Shown piece by piece: positions 1 through 28,790 of a stretch of DNA of 64,000 nt. Source of the DNA: Patagioenas fasciata (taxonomy: Eukaryota > Chordata > Aves > Columbiformes > Columbidae); contig NC_092520.1 in the NCBI RefSeq assembly GCF_037038585.1, positions 119,271,001 through 119,335,000 on the forward strand. Direction: 5' to 3'. Made by a program: the position numbers and the translations under genes. Each line of letters opens with the position of its first letter. The first letter of the stretch is position 1. The notes under the pieces were generated by a model. It was given only the letters and a program-made list of their open reading frames with translations. It had not been told where the DNA came from and made no database searches.

Positions 1-384
1 AAGAGTATACTTTTATTCTTAAATCTAATGTATTTTGAAATTGAGGATATCAGAATGAAGTGTTAGAATGACGTTTCTACTATGTACAGCAAGTAACAGT
101 AATTCTTACGTGATAGAGGGTACACATTCTAGCATGTGATATAATTGCGTGATACTATTTTGTACTATATAGACAGGCTTGTCACAGAGCACATCCTTAT
201 TTGGGTCCTTTAACAGTATGTTGTTGTATTGCCTCCTGACTGGATAATAGTGGAATACGGAGTAGCTATGTATTTTTTTATTTTATTGTCTTTTTTGAGT
301 TTTTGAGCTACTTAAGGTATTCAGGTGAGCACTTCATATTAATCATATAGCCAAAGAAAACAACTTTTTAGTTTACTTATTGGA

Positions 385-450
385 CTTTTTTGTTATTGGT
401 TGGGTTTCTTGGGGTTTTTTTGGGTGGTGTGCTTTTTTTTTTTTTTCTTT
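385..450 (+). repeat. G/T-rich low-complexity tract
   Basis: A run of G and T only, ending in a stretch of about 15 T, with no fixed repeat unit. Similar tracts recur in the introns of this window. The short open frames across it are compositional artefacts. Confidence 0.7.
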
Positions 451-3400
451 TGGCAATCTATGGTGTTTATTTAGGTCTAGACAAGAGCATTGTGGTTTCT
501 TGTGCATGTGTGTGCTCATAGATGTATTGGGTGGTAATGGCGAAACACTTTCTGTGCAGAAGCTTTGTGCCAGCAATATGCTTGCTTAAGAGTAATTAAA
601 TAAATTTTTAGGTTTGATCTCAAAGGATTCACATATTCTTAGATGTTTCTAAATGGATCAGAGCACTTGGGCTATATTGATGCTCAGCATAGACAATTGC
701 ATCCACATTCTCTGTTGCATCTAAAATTTTCTGAGCAATACCTTCATCCAATTAGCAAAACAAAAACCCACATATATAATTTACTTCTCCTGGCTGACAT
801 GGGAGAAGTGCTGTCAGGTGGGAAGGAGACAACCTGCAAAAGCTCATCATCCTCTTAAGTGAGCTGGAGTATTTTAAAAACTGTTTGAGCATGGTCATTG
901 AAAGCCCTTTACTCAGGTGAAGTGTGTGTAGGATTAATAAAATGAATGTTAGAAGACTGAAATTTGACAACATGGGATGGATGTGTAAAACACTTAATAA
1001 TGTATGTATAAGAGTCTCCTCCATGAATCTGAAACTATGCACGTTAATGAAGTGCCTGGTTTTATGGAGGTTGTGTAGACCAGAATTTAAGAGCTTCCTT
1101 TCTGGCTTATACATCATTTTTGAAAGATTTTCAGGTTCATGTGTCTTCTGCATTTTTTAGATCCTAACTCACTTGTTTTGTGAAAAAAGACCGCTTTGGA
1201 AAACATTCTTTAATGTGAATATAAAGGTTTTTATTTACTGCTGGTGCACAAATTAACATCAGTTTGCGCTATGTTGCATCTTATTATCAGTTTAGTAATC
1301 ACTTAAAATGTTTGCCCTTTACCAGATCACTCTTAAAATTGGGCAGTGAACAACCAAAACACAGAATAGCCAGAATGAACCTGAATGAATCTGTAGTAAA
1401 ACTTTCTGACCAAGAGACAAAGAGAAGTGTAGCTCTACGGACAAGTGATGACACGAGTTCTTCAAAGGTAGTGCAGAAGTCAGGTGACAGAAACTCCTTA
1501 CGCGTTGCTCATCTGCAGCGGGTACGAGATGGTCCATTGCTTGGGAGGTGATATAAATGTTTATCTGAGGAATTCACAGTAGACTCCTTGGGTGGAATGG
1601 ATTTATATTTAGACGAGGTAAATACCATTCCTGGGGACAGTACCATGGCAGCTCCTTGCCTTCTCAATCTAATAGATATATTTATGTGTCTTTTTGTATA
1701 TGTGTGTTTATGTATAAATAACAAAATTCAGTAGGTGAATTTTAAGACTTTAAAACTTCTTAAAGACTGAATTGCTCCTTGTTCTCAGTATTGTATATAC
1801 ATGTGTGCACAACATATAAATGCATGTAAATATATGTAATGGACTGCCTTAAAACACACATAAAGAAACAGAGATCCAGAGAAATAAACGGGTTTTCAAG
1901 GGCCTAAGATGATGGCAGAGATGAGAATGTATGTCTTGGCTCCATCCCTTTAAAATAATCATCTCTTTTCTATGAAATTCTAGTCAGAGAAGTGTTACTG
2001 TTAATTTGATTACAAGATCATTTTAAAGCAATTTTTTATGTCCCTGCCACCCAGCCCACCCCTTTTTGGCAATAAACCTGTAGTGTTGGTTTCATGCTCT
2101 GAAGAGAGTTTTTCAACAGCAGCGAACTGTTGTCATCTTCACGGTTTATCTAAGACTGGTGTGTAAGACGAAGAAAAACATGTCAGTTGGAGGAAATGCT
2201 ATTAATGTCTAGTGGGTGGAGAGCACGTTATTGCTAACGTAACACAATAAAGATGCCTTTTGAAGTGTTTTCTAAAAATGGAATGCTCGCCTCCGTTCAG
2301 CACGTGTTTCTGTGTGTCATTCCTGTCCTAGTAGAAAAAAGTCAAGACGATGCATCAAACTTATGCCGGCTCGCGTCTTCCTCTCAATACAAGAGTTGAC
2401 GTCTTTCACATGTTCTGGGAAATGTTGTCAAAATACAGTAGCTGAAAAGACCCACTGCCTGCTGTAGAATATTCAGCGGGTGCTCTCTTGCCAAAATTGT
2501 AGACTCCTCGGCTTCCCAGGTGCGGTGGAAAGGGGTGGCAGCTGCCTAACCCACGGTTCTCCAGCCTTTGCAGGTACAGCCAGCTGTGGCAACAAGAGCT
2601 GACTTCATGCTCAAGTTCGTAACAGCAGCAGTTTAAAATGCCTGCAGTCGCAGCACATCTTTGTTTTTCAGAAATACAGTATTATACAGCAATACTAAAT
2701 TTATTATGTTTTTATGGAACACAAATGCACTTAAGGGATTTAAAACAGGATGACTGATACACATAAGCCACACAAGATGCATCATGTTGTGAGGGTGAAC
2801 AGATTTCTGTCCAAGGGCCCTTTCTTTGCACTTTGACATGAAGCCTAAGGCAAAGTGAGTTGAAACGGCAGATTTGATTGTTACAAAAATAGAATATGTT
2901 TTGCCATATTTTTACTTCCTTCCCCCTTCATCACACAAAATGCACTCTGCGGTTGGATAGAAATTTGTACCGGGCGAATGAGTTTTGCCATTGAAACTGG
3001 AAGAGAGAAGGAAGGGCCAGGAGCCGCTTCTCTGAGCTCTGTTTCCTCTACAGGGAGTCACTTGCCTATGGAGCAGAAGGTACCTTGTGGAGGGTGTGGG
3101 AGAGTGCAAAATGTGATATAAGCCAGGATGTTTCAGAGTCACAATCTTGTTTTTAGGCTGAAGGGAAGTTTCAAAGACAGGTGAAACTATACTGTTAAAG
3201 TCCTGGTGAGTTTAGCTTACACACTGAGACTGGCCTCATTCATATGGGAGCTATGAGGAACACCATGGTCAGCAGAGCGCGTAGTCCAAGTGTAGTAACT
3301 TGTAGCGTGTAGTTTGAGAAGCAGTGGGATTGTGGGGGTAACACTCACCCTGGCAAACCACTGCAGTTGGGGTGTATGTTCCAGTTGCCTGTAGCATAAC

Positions 3401-3728
3401 AATCTGGGTTGCCATCTGAAAACTTCTACTGAGTTTCAATTTAGGCTAGTAAAAAAAAAAAAGTATCTTCACCACTTTTGATTAATTTTTGTATTTCTTT
3501 GCTGTTTTAGACTTAAAAAAAGCAACACAAAAAAATCACCTCAAAATATAAACAGATTATTTGCTACATGCATAATTTTTAAATAACAGTGTGTGGCCAG
3601 ATGACTAATTTCTTGGGAATCAGAACCTTTGCCTCTGAGTGCCTGTGGCTGGGTGTGGACTGTTGGAAAGGGATGTGAAACCGGAGGATGTCATACGTAG
3701 TAAAAATCTCCTCCCTGACAAAAGGTTT

Positions 3729-4400
3729 CTAGTTTACAGCAGAGCACTGTCCTGTCGTCAGCACTTGTTCCCGGCTTTTGGAAGTCAGCATGACGGGCTT
3801 CTTGCATGCCGAGGGATTCTCTATGATTGTGTCCAGCTGAATGCCACCTGGATGCTTTTCCTCGCTGTCGTGCATCAGCTGGCTCTGCCTGCTGAGCTCC
3901 TCCGAGATGTGCACCGTGCTTTTGGTCCACACTGTCCCGTGGTCTTCTTCTGAGGTCCCGTTTTGCCCTTGCAAACGCTCGCGTCTCCGGCGGCACAGGA
4001 GCTGCAGGCAGCCGTAGAGGAGGATGGCGGCGATGACGAGGAGCAGGATGCTGCTGGTGAGCCAGATGCCCAGTGCCAGCTCTTTCTTGGTGTTGCTCGC
4101 AGATGCTGGGTCTCGTTCCAGTGTGTTAAAAACTCGGCACTGGTCTGTGGAGGGGTTGGCGGACTGGCAGGTCACGCACACAATGTATGTTGTCAGAGGA
4201 GTCAGGTTTTCAACAAGGAAGGAGGAGCGGCTGGCCGGCACCCTCTCCTCCTTCTGGAAGCTTTTTCTCGAGTAACTTGCCAGCATGCTGTTCCAGTTAG
4301 GGTGGTACATGACGCTGTAAAAGCTGTCGGCACAACTGGCCATTTTTGGCCAAATCACCAACGCCGTGTTTCCTGTGATGTTTTGGACGATTATTCCCAT
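3729..4400 (-). CDS. FNDC9-like FN3/transmembrane protein, nested antisense in CYFIP1 intron
   Basis: An intact single-exon frame of 223 codons plus TAG, on the strand opposite CYFIP1. Residues 1-95 look like one fibronectin type III domain, with a WP near residue 17, YHPNWNS at 32-38, an LTPLTTY strand-F region at 66-72 and a closing VFNTL. Residues about 108-136 form one hydrophobic membrane segment, followed by the basic stop-transfer RRRRER and a polar cytoplasmic tail. There are sequons at N7 and N65 in the outer part, and no classical N-terminal signal peptide. Length, start position, domain order and the PNWNS core match FNDC9 (224 aa in human, from memory), but divergence is large, so I leave the symbol blank. 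Human FNDC9 is nested antisense in CYFIP2; this copy is nested in CYFIP1. The start was chosen because it aligns with the FNDC9 N-terminus. A possible acceptor for an untranslated first exon ends at 4470 (pyrimidine-rich then CAG on the minus strand). The function of the family is poorly known. Confidence 0.85.
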   Translation of the reverse strand: MGIIVQNITGNTALVIWPKMASCADSFYSVMYHPNWNSMLASYSRKSFQKEERVPASRSSFLVENLTPLTTYIVCVTCQSANPSTDQCRVFNTLERDPASASNTKKELALGIWLTSSILLLVIAAILLYGCLQLLCRRRRERLQGQNGTSEEDHGTVWTKSTVHISEELSRQSQLMHDSEEKHPGGIQLDTIIENPSACKKPVMLTSKSREQVLTTGQCSAVN

Positions 4401-7099
4401 CGAGATGTTGCTTAGATAGGTTTAGGTTTGTGTGTGTTTGTTTGTTTGTTCCTCTCGATGCTGATCTCACTGTGAAAGGTGGAGATGTTCCTTTCCCAGG
4501 GACGTAACTGAGAAGTTGCAGCACTGTAGGTGTTGTGCGGATCTTAATCAGTAGTGCTCTGTAATTTAGGAGAGGAGTTTATTAGGAAACTACGCTCTTT
4601 TGGTTGGTACTGCTTGTACTACAGTTCATAAACTTTGGAGTATTTTAAATAGTGTACTTTTTTCCCCCAAGTGACAGGCTAAGAGTATGCTTCTCAGTTT
4701 TCAACAAAAAAGTTGTTTTCTGCCTTTATAGACTTATAATCGAAATTGTTATTCTATAACAAAACAAACCTTAATAACAGATAGTGCATGTTTTTGTTCA
4801 TATGGTTGTTTTTTCCAGTTTTACTGTTGTGAGGGTAACTTTTGAAAAAAAGACTACCTCAGCATTTAACCTGATTCTCTTTTAGTTTTGTCACTGTTTA
4901 CCAGTGTTAAAGGCAGTTTCTAGTGGCACTCGTATGAAAGTTTTTTCCCACTTTGAAAATTTCTGATTAATGAATATAAATGCCCGTGACAGTAACACTG
5001 TGTTTTGTTGTTTATTACTTCATGATAAAAACTTATTTTTTTTTTTTTATGATCAAGCTTAAGATGCTAAGTCTTCTGGGTAAATAACTGACTATTGAAA
5101 ATTCACCTCATGAAGAAAGGTTATAAGGTTCGCTTATAACATATTTTGAAATTATTCTGTAATACCTTAATTGTATATTATACTAGATAGGAAGGCTTGA
5201 AAAATCTGTACTATTTTAGTGGGATTTTGATAGTTATATTGCATTAATATTAAAAATTCTGAGACTGTTTATGTATGAAAATTGTTGCTGGGGGCTTTTG
5301 GATTATACTTATTGGGAAGTGGGAAGAAAAATATGTATGTTAATTTTCACTGCAATGTTAAACCTTAGATATGACTGATCTGGGTAGATGCTGCTATTCT
5401 AATCATGTGGTAAGTGAGCCCTTGTTGATACAGCAACAATATAAAGAAGTGAGTTTGCTATCAAATAAGCTTACTAGACAGACACATTTTGGCATCTGTC
5501 CAACTTCTGTAGATATTAAAATTGGATGCATTAGTAAAATCAGAGCTTTTACCTGGTTAGTTGTCTTCTCTTTAGCTGGTAGATCCAAATTACTTAAAAT
5601 TATAATTTATTTTTTATAGAGCACTTCCTAACACAGTCTAGAAACAATAGTTTCATCCTCACAGCATTTCGTAAGTAGAATGTTTAGATTTTAATTAAAT
5701 AACAATAATACATTTCTATTGTTATAAACCATCAGTTATTAGAAGACACATAAATACTGACATGTAAATGTTGGAAAACCCATTAGATGCTTTATGAATT
5801 ATAAAGTCAGTACTCACCGTCCCTTCCTGATGAAATTTTCAGAACAGAATTTTCATATGGTGATGCTGCTGTGAAAATGATACAAGCACTAAGTTTTCTG
5901 TATCCTTTTTCACATGAGTTGTTTCCTGCCTGATCTCTGCTTGCCAGTTTGCTTGTTCTTCCCCTCAGATTCCCTGGACTGAATTTTCATTGCTTGGTGC
6001 TTTCAGTTCTTTTCCCTGACGCTGCTGGTGGCATGGTTTCTTTGTCTCTTCCACTTAAATTCACGCAAGAGCACATCTTGTCTAGAGGTGCTGTCGCCTT
6101 GCTTTTCAAAGAGCATACAGGGGAAAAAATAATGTCTTTTTCCTCCCTCTCCTGCTTGCCTCCCCTTGGACAGTGTACTGCCTGAACATCCCTGTTATAT
6201 GCTCTTGTGCCTGTACCAGTGATGCTGTGAGTGATTAATGTTAGCACTTTAATGACATCAGCAACGAGTAACTCTCTCTCTCCTTTTTTAATTTAATTTA
6301 GAGTAGGGGAGGGAGCCAGCAGAGCTCCAGAGCTCGCTCGCTCTTTCCTTCCCTTCCTCCCCCCCAACTTTGTTAGTGGCTTCTTCCCGAAGGAATTTTT
6401 ATGATTTGTGCATCATGGGGGGAAGCAGTGGTGGCGTGTGATGGTGTTTTCTAAATCCCTTGTCACAGTTTATAAAGCTCCGCTAATCCAGTGTTTACAG
6501 GTGGACCATTTTAGGTACTTCCCCAAGAGGGTTACATTAAAGAAAGATGTATTTTTAGATTGACTGTCATCCTATTGTTATGTACTGGTGAGGTTTTTAA
6601 TACTGAAATCCTGTTTTCAGGGCTTGCTTTCTAAATTTCAGCTCTGTGAAGAGGAGTTCCCTCCCCTTAACCTCACAGCAGTAAAATGCGCTAACCTACG
6701 GAAGGAAAATTCTCCTTGCTCTCTAGCTGAAATAGACAGTTTGGACACATTTATTGTTGAGACTTACCTGCTTGAAAACACCAAAAGCAAAAGATGAAAT
6801 CTCACCTTTTAAGGACAACTGTATATATGTTAGTGTATCAGGTCATTTGTCTGTACGTGTTTTTGTAAGGTTTCACCAGTTCTTTCCCCCGTCAATGCAC
6901 CAGACCCCATTGCTGTAAGCAGAGTCATGCACATCTCAGATGAGAGGGATGCAGCTTCAGGCTGTCTGCCTGGTCAAATATGTTTGGAGTTTGGCCTTTT
7001 GACCAGCTCTGATCTGTGATTTGTATTAGGAGTCTAATAACTAGCCAAGTGTCTGTTTTAGTTCACATTCACTGAAAAGATGGCTGAGAATTCGAAAAC

Positions 7100-7765
7100 A
7101 TCACTCCTCCACAAAATCCACACAAGCCTGCGGCCCATAAAACGGAGCTTCCCATACTGATGGATGGCTGAGGCTAGGGACTCTCCAGAGCGTGGTGACC
7201 TGCAGCAGGTTGCTCAGGACCATGTCCAGTTGGATCTCAAACATCTCTGAGGACTGAGGCTCCACAGGCTCTCTGTTCAACCACCCTTCCATAGTGAAGT
7301 TTTTTCTGATGTTTAGATGGGATTTCCTGTTTGTGCCCATTGCCCCTTGTCCTGTCACTGTGCACTGCTGAGCAGAGTTGGCTCCATCGTCTTTATTGCC
7401 TCTACCAGTTAATTGTGCATGTGAATGTGATACCCCTGAGCCTTCTGCAGGCTGAACAGTCCCCGCTCTCTCAGTCTTTCCTCAGAGGAAAGATGCTCCA
7501 GTCTCTCAATCATCTTTGAAGCCTACTGCTGGAGTCTCCCATACATCACTCCGTGTCTCTCCTGTACTGGGGAGCCCATCACTGGACCCCAGTACTCCAG
7601 GTGTCTCCCATCTGTACTAAGTAGAGAGCATGGATCACTTCCCTTTCATTTGCTGGCAAGTTCTCTGCCTAATACAGTCCCACTGGCTGGTGGCCACCTT
7701 TGTCATGAGGACATACTGCTGGGTCGTGGCCAGCTGCTTATTCACCAAGACCCTCAAGTAGGAAA
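7100..7765 (-). mobile_element. CR1 LINE fragment, old and diverged
   Basis: The reverse complement reads as CR1 3' region. On the plus strand one sees the antisense of the usual phrases, such as GTTGCTCAGGACCATGTCCA and TGTGCCCATTGCCCCTTGTC. Both ends fade into unique sequence, so limits are good to about 30 bases. No open frame of length survives. Confidence 0.8.
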
Positions 7766-9010
7766 ACAAACCCTCCCAAACCCACCCTCTGCTGGGTCAG
7801 GCTGTTATGCTGTATAGTTTCTTCACACAGGTGGAGACAGAAGATCAGGCATGTAAGAAATATGGGTAAAACTTTAATTTCAGTACTGTCAACTTTTTGC
7901 ATTTTCACGTTGTAGAAATAAATTGCAGGTTATAACGTCCTGTGGTTGTTGAAGCATGATAAAATTGATATGATTTTCTGTATGTGTGTGTTTTAATAAT
8001 ATATACAAATTTTCTCACTCAGGTTTAGAAAGTTGGGTTTGGATCTCTCGTTATCTCTTGTTATGGCCTAATGGTCTCTTCTGCTCCTGTGCTTTCACAT
8101 ATTCTTTCATAGTGCAACGATTTTTGACCCAGGAGAGTTTGTGAAGTACATCTAACACATCTTCAAAAGGTGGCCAAGAAGTCTTAATTTGTTGCCAAAT
8201 AAGCATTTACTATATGTCAGTCTAGAATCTGACTTTTAAATTTCCAAGACCACAGTTAAAAGCATCTTGGAAACTGGTGCTTACATAGAGGTCTACAAAA
8301 TAAATGAAAGTGTTTATCTTCTAGCCTGGTGTCTTCTAAAGATGATTTTAAGTCCTTTTATGAGATCAAGGTCTTTCAAGAGCTTGGTAGAGTTTCATCA
8401 TCTGAATTCCTAGTAGTTTCTTTGTGCAGTGCCGTATATTACAGTATCTGGTATTGACTTACATGGATACTTGGGGCAGGATCTGCATTGGAAGGAAGAT
8501 CAATGTTCTTCTCAGATAGCGGTGAAGGAAAATTTTCTGTTGCAGCTGATGTGTGTGGAGTTGAAAGCCTAATAGTATGCTGTCTTTCCTGCATATATTA
8601 GAGAAAATGAAAACTGCAGAAAAGAAAAGGAATCACGGCAGAACCTTCTGCAAGAAAGATTGACAAGATTCCCTTTTAAAATTAAATTTCAGGCTATTAG
8701 GAGAACAACCCACTTATAGAAATGGAGGATGTTAAGTTAGCTAACTCGCCTTTGATCCATGGCTTCAGCAAACAATTCCTAAATCCCTACACAGCATCAG
8801 TCTGTACAGTTGTGTTCACTTTGAAGCAATAGTCATTAATATGGCAAAGCACCTGATCCTTTTTATACAACTCTGGAAGAATTTCCATGAGGTTATGTCC
8901 CAGAATTAAATTTGCTTTGATCTTGTGTACAGCTAAGGAATTTGAAAGAGAGAGATCCTTATTAGTTAGTTGCAAAGAGCAATAATTGCAGAAGCTTTGG
9001 TTGTGTGGTT

Positions 9011-9060
9011 TTTGGTTGGTTGGTTGGTTGGATGGTTTGTTTGTTTGTTTGTTTTGGGGG
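9011..9060 (+). repeat. (GGTT)n followed by (GTTT)n simple repeat
   Basis: Five or so TTGG units pass, after one GATGG interruption, into four GTTT units and a G run. It lies about 160 bases before a CR1 copy. Confidence 0.9.
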
Positions 9061-9221
9061 TGTTTGGTTTTTTCTGTAATTGAGTTCTCAGAGACTTAAA
9101 ACACCTATCGTGAACCGAAAAGTGAAGTAACTTCTTTCAGCATGTTTTGTACATGAAATAGACAATATAGGAATAGAAGCTGTGCTTCAAATTCAAGGAT
9201 CTGAACATTGACATTGATCAC

Positions 9222-9658
9222 CAGCAATGAAGCTGGTGAGGGGTCTGGAGCACAAGTCTGATGAGGAGCAGCTGAGGGAACTGGGGCTGTTCAGCCTGGA
9301 GAACTGAGGAGAGACCTTATTGCTCTCTGCAACCACCTGAAAGGAGGTTGTAGCATGGAGGGGGTTCGTCTCTTCTCCCAAGTAACAAGTGATAGGATGA
9401 GAGGAAATGGTCTCAAGTTGTACCAGGGGAGGTTCAGATTGGATATTAGGGAACATTTATTCCCAGAAAGGGTTGTCAGGTATTGGAACAGGCTGCCCAG
9501 GGAAGTGTTTGAGTCACCATCCCTGGAAGTGTTTGAAAGACACGTAGATGAGGTTCTTAGGGATATGATTTAGTGCCAGAGTTAGGTTATGGTTGGACTT
9601 GATGATCTTGAGGGTCTCTTCCAACCAGATTCTATGATTCTATTCTGTGACTACTCTT
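9222..9658 (+). mobile_element. CR1 LINE, 5'-truncated, sense to CYFIP1
   Basis: Starts at the phrase AAGCTGGTGAGGGGTCTGGA and runs to the terminal GATTCTATGATTCTATTCTG tail. It belongs to the same group as the copies at 23447 and 60995. A 72-codon frame at 9355-9573 is a relic of the end of CR1 ORF2, with the recognisable YWNRLPREV core. It lies about 270 bases upstream of a CYFIP1 exon. Confidence 0.92.
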
Positions 9659-9929
9659 GTCCTTTTGTACCTATGAAAATCGAAGAATATGAAAAAGGAA
9701 ATGTTCATGGCCTTATAAATGGTAAGTGGAAGATGCCTGGTAAAAAATAAGTGTTTACAAGTTTTTCTTGCTAATACAGAGATTTTCACTGGAGCTCTTG
9801 CCTCACAAAAGGGAGAGTGAGATGCAAACTTGTTATTTTTGATATGCTTAAAATGCTGTTTAAATGAAATCATTATAAAGATGCAGTCAGCTGAAATTGT
9901 CATTAATCGTATCTGTTCTCTTGTTTTAG

Positions 9930-26002
<16,073 letters not shown>

Positions 26003-28790
26003 GCTTCCCACCTAACAATACTTTTTGCAGCTATTTAAGCTAAAAGTATGAGAAAAAAACAACAACAAACAAAACCCAGACAGTTTTTAAGGAATCCTCT
26101 CATCTGCATTTTTCAGTATGCCTGTGCCATTTGAGTGGCGTGCTGTCCTCTTCACTCTCCAAGCACAGTAACTGTATACAATCCACACTTATTTTTCTAG
26201 ACTAAAATTTTATACGCTTTGATTAAAAACCTGCGACTGTAAAAGACTTTTTAAATCTCTTTGCATTCCTGTACTGAGGTGGCCATTTTAGACTGGACTG
26301 GCTTAATTTCCCCCTGAAGCTATCAAAATAATAGCTGTGGAGGATAAGAAACTGGGGTCTGTAGAAAAAAAGATTTAGAAATCAATTCCTAATTGTTTGT
26401 ATTAGAGCATTAATTGCTTAATTAGCCTTTATTAAAAAAAGAACCAACCGACCCTGCTGGTGCTTTGTGAATAACTTTTCTACTCCTTTGATTATTTTTC
26501 CTCTTTGCAAAACTATTCTCTGAGTAATTATGGAAATGAAGGCTAATTAAGGTGATTGATTGTTTCAAAGTTCTTTAACATGGAAATGACTGGTAGTATC
26601 CTGGTCTTTGTAAAAGGCAGTAGTTAAACTGATGAGAATGGGAACTGATTGCTTTTTCCTAGTGAGAACTTCTAACGCAATTTAGGTTTTGGTTGGTGAT
26701 AAGATACCTATACATGTTTACAAGTGATAAGGAACTCACTCTTGTTTACCAGAATCTCAAAGACAGCGATCAGGTGTAAAGTATCCCAGTACATAAACTC
26801 TAATAATGTTAATCATTATTTACTTATGGAAATTATTTGTTTAATTACACTTACTGTATTATGCAAACACCGCATCAGTAAAATCGTTTGTAAAACTTCA
26901 GCAACTGTAGAAGTTGAATTTCAAAGAAACCTGTTCCGACAGCTGGGATCTCCTCCTTGCAGACTGCAGGATCCTAACGGAGCTTTTCAGCTGGCTTTTG
27001 GGATCGGCCCAAGATGTGAGTTAAGACGGCTGGAACAGACACAGATAGTTACAGATTTTACTTGGGACTTCTGGAAACATTACTTACTTGGTTAACTTCT
27101 CTAACCCCTAGTGCCAAACCAAGAAGGCATCCTTTTGAGAATCCATTTTTCTCCCTTTCCTCTTACTAGTTCACAGCTGAGTTACATCTTTTCTCCTGCT
27201 CAGCTCTTAGATCTTTCACAGCAGAAAGAGCCCAGTAATGGGCAGAAATGAGCGTCTGACAGAGAAGGTATGGAGTAGGTGAGGAAAGCATAGGTACCAG
27301 CCTGGCAGGGAACTGGATTTTTGAGGAAAAAAGAAACGAGGTGAAATTCCTCAGCAAAACAGACATGTCAATCTGTACACAAATTTCTACTACCACAGGT
27401 TTTCCCCAGATGTCTCTGCTTGTGAGCTGCCTTTCTGGGGTGGTCCTCATCACGGTAGGGATGCAGACAGGACTGCCTGCTGCAGGGGAGACAGAAGTAG
27501 GAAATGCTCATGCTTTGTTACACCAGCTTATTGCAGGGTTTCTTTTACAAGGTGTTAACATGCAAGTTTTCTTGAAGAAACATTCCTTTTTTAGTTCTCA
27601 ACAGAGGAAGAAGAGGACTTCTGGCCAGCCAAACATTTCCCAAAGCTTCAGGCTTCAAGTAAGGAAATGAACAAGTTTCTTCATTTGTTGAGATAATCAT
27701 TGGTTATGGGATAAAAGTCTCATGCACCTGAGCCTTTGGCTTAGCACTGTAAGCCTAGGTTTTTATGAAATATTTAACTAATCGTGGTGTGAAGTAAATT
27801 GTAATTCCCACCAGTTAACTGGCAGCAGTAAGAGACTTAGTCACTAACATCTTAAAACTACTAATGCTAATACAGACTTGAAGATTTGGTTTTTCCCCAG
27901 TAGGCAGTATGGATTTAAAAGAATTCAAGCATCAGACCTTTGTTTTGCATTTTCAAAGGTAGCTAGCTTACTATTTAATTTTCAACAGGATACTAGACTT
28001 TGAGTTAAAATGTGTAACTACCCCTCCTACCAAAAAGGAGAAACGCAGCCAGGTACAAAGAAGGCATCACTCTTTAATTACAAATTCTCTCTTATCAAAA
28101 CCTGCGGGTCTGGGGATCAAAGTGTCTGTAACAACATAAAGCAATGGACTCCACTGTATGAAACTGTAACCTGCTCTTTGGCTGGGCTGGCACTACGCAC
28201 AGCAGTCAGGAGTGCAGTGACACCTTGGCCATTTTGGTTCTGCCCTGCTGCCCCTCAGTACTGTGCTCTGTGTGGTGCAAGCGTCAGGGGCATGTGGCTC
28301 CCTAACCCAGCAGTGCTGACCTGGTGTCCCTCAAAATTAAGTAGAAGTTCAAATCCCAATCTTTAACCAGACTTTAAAGAAACTTTTTCTTGCTTGACAC
28401 CTTGGCCCCTCCTGCAAGTACAACACATACCAGAGGAAAGCAGCAGAGTTTGTTTTGCAGGTAAGCACACAACCTGACAAATTACAGCAGCAGCTAGTGT
28501 AAAATCATTTCTAAGCTTCACATCTACAGTAGAAGTGTTGTTATAAAATATTTATTTTTATTTTCTGCCTTTGTGAACCTAAAAACTTATAACCCACTTT
28601 CCCTACCCCTTCTTTAAGCAATGACATTATGTCCCACATTTTTTACCCATTTTTTTTAGTGCAGCTCATGTTTTAGTAGGTTTACACAGTCCCTCAGCCT
28701 TCAGCCAGGGCACAAGTACAAAGGATTCAGGTTCACCGCAATCTTTTTACCACCAATGCAGAAATAAAGCAATTTATTTTGGAAAAAAAA
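26003..28790 (+). other. CYFIP1: Probable CYFIP1 3'UTR
   Basis: AT-rich with no gene-like frame. The first AATAAA on the plus strand after the stop is at 28763-28768, which would give a 2.8-kb 3'UTR. ATTAAA variants near 26222 and 26430 could end a much shorter transcript. The extent is inferred. Confidence 0.5.

Larger units (their letters stand above)
1..9929 (+). other. CYFIP1: CYFIP1 intron, 3' part (upstream exon lies outside the window)
   Basis: No CYFIP1 coding exon is visible before the acceptor at 9928-9929. The exon that should precede it, ending near human residue 892, must lie to the left of the window. The stretch is AT-rich and holds an antisense FNDC9-like gene at 3729-4400, two CR1 fragments near 7100-7765 and 9222-9658, and G/T-rich low-complexity tracts near 385-450 and 9011-9060. 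I see nothing else that can be named in 450-3700 or 4530-7100. Confidence 0.8.

Noticed and set aside
1264-1551. 95-codon plus-strand frame in the CYFIP1 intron, hydrophilic and not repeat-derived
   Set aside because: It does not match the CYFIP1 sequence expected upstream, has no clear splice sites and no known relatives to my knowledge. Possible but unsupported.
3639-4415. Plus-strand frames of 104, 83 and 150 codons over the FNDC9-like gene
   Set aside because: They are shadows of the minus-strand gene, with no recognisable domain.
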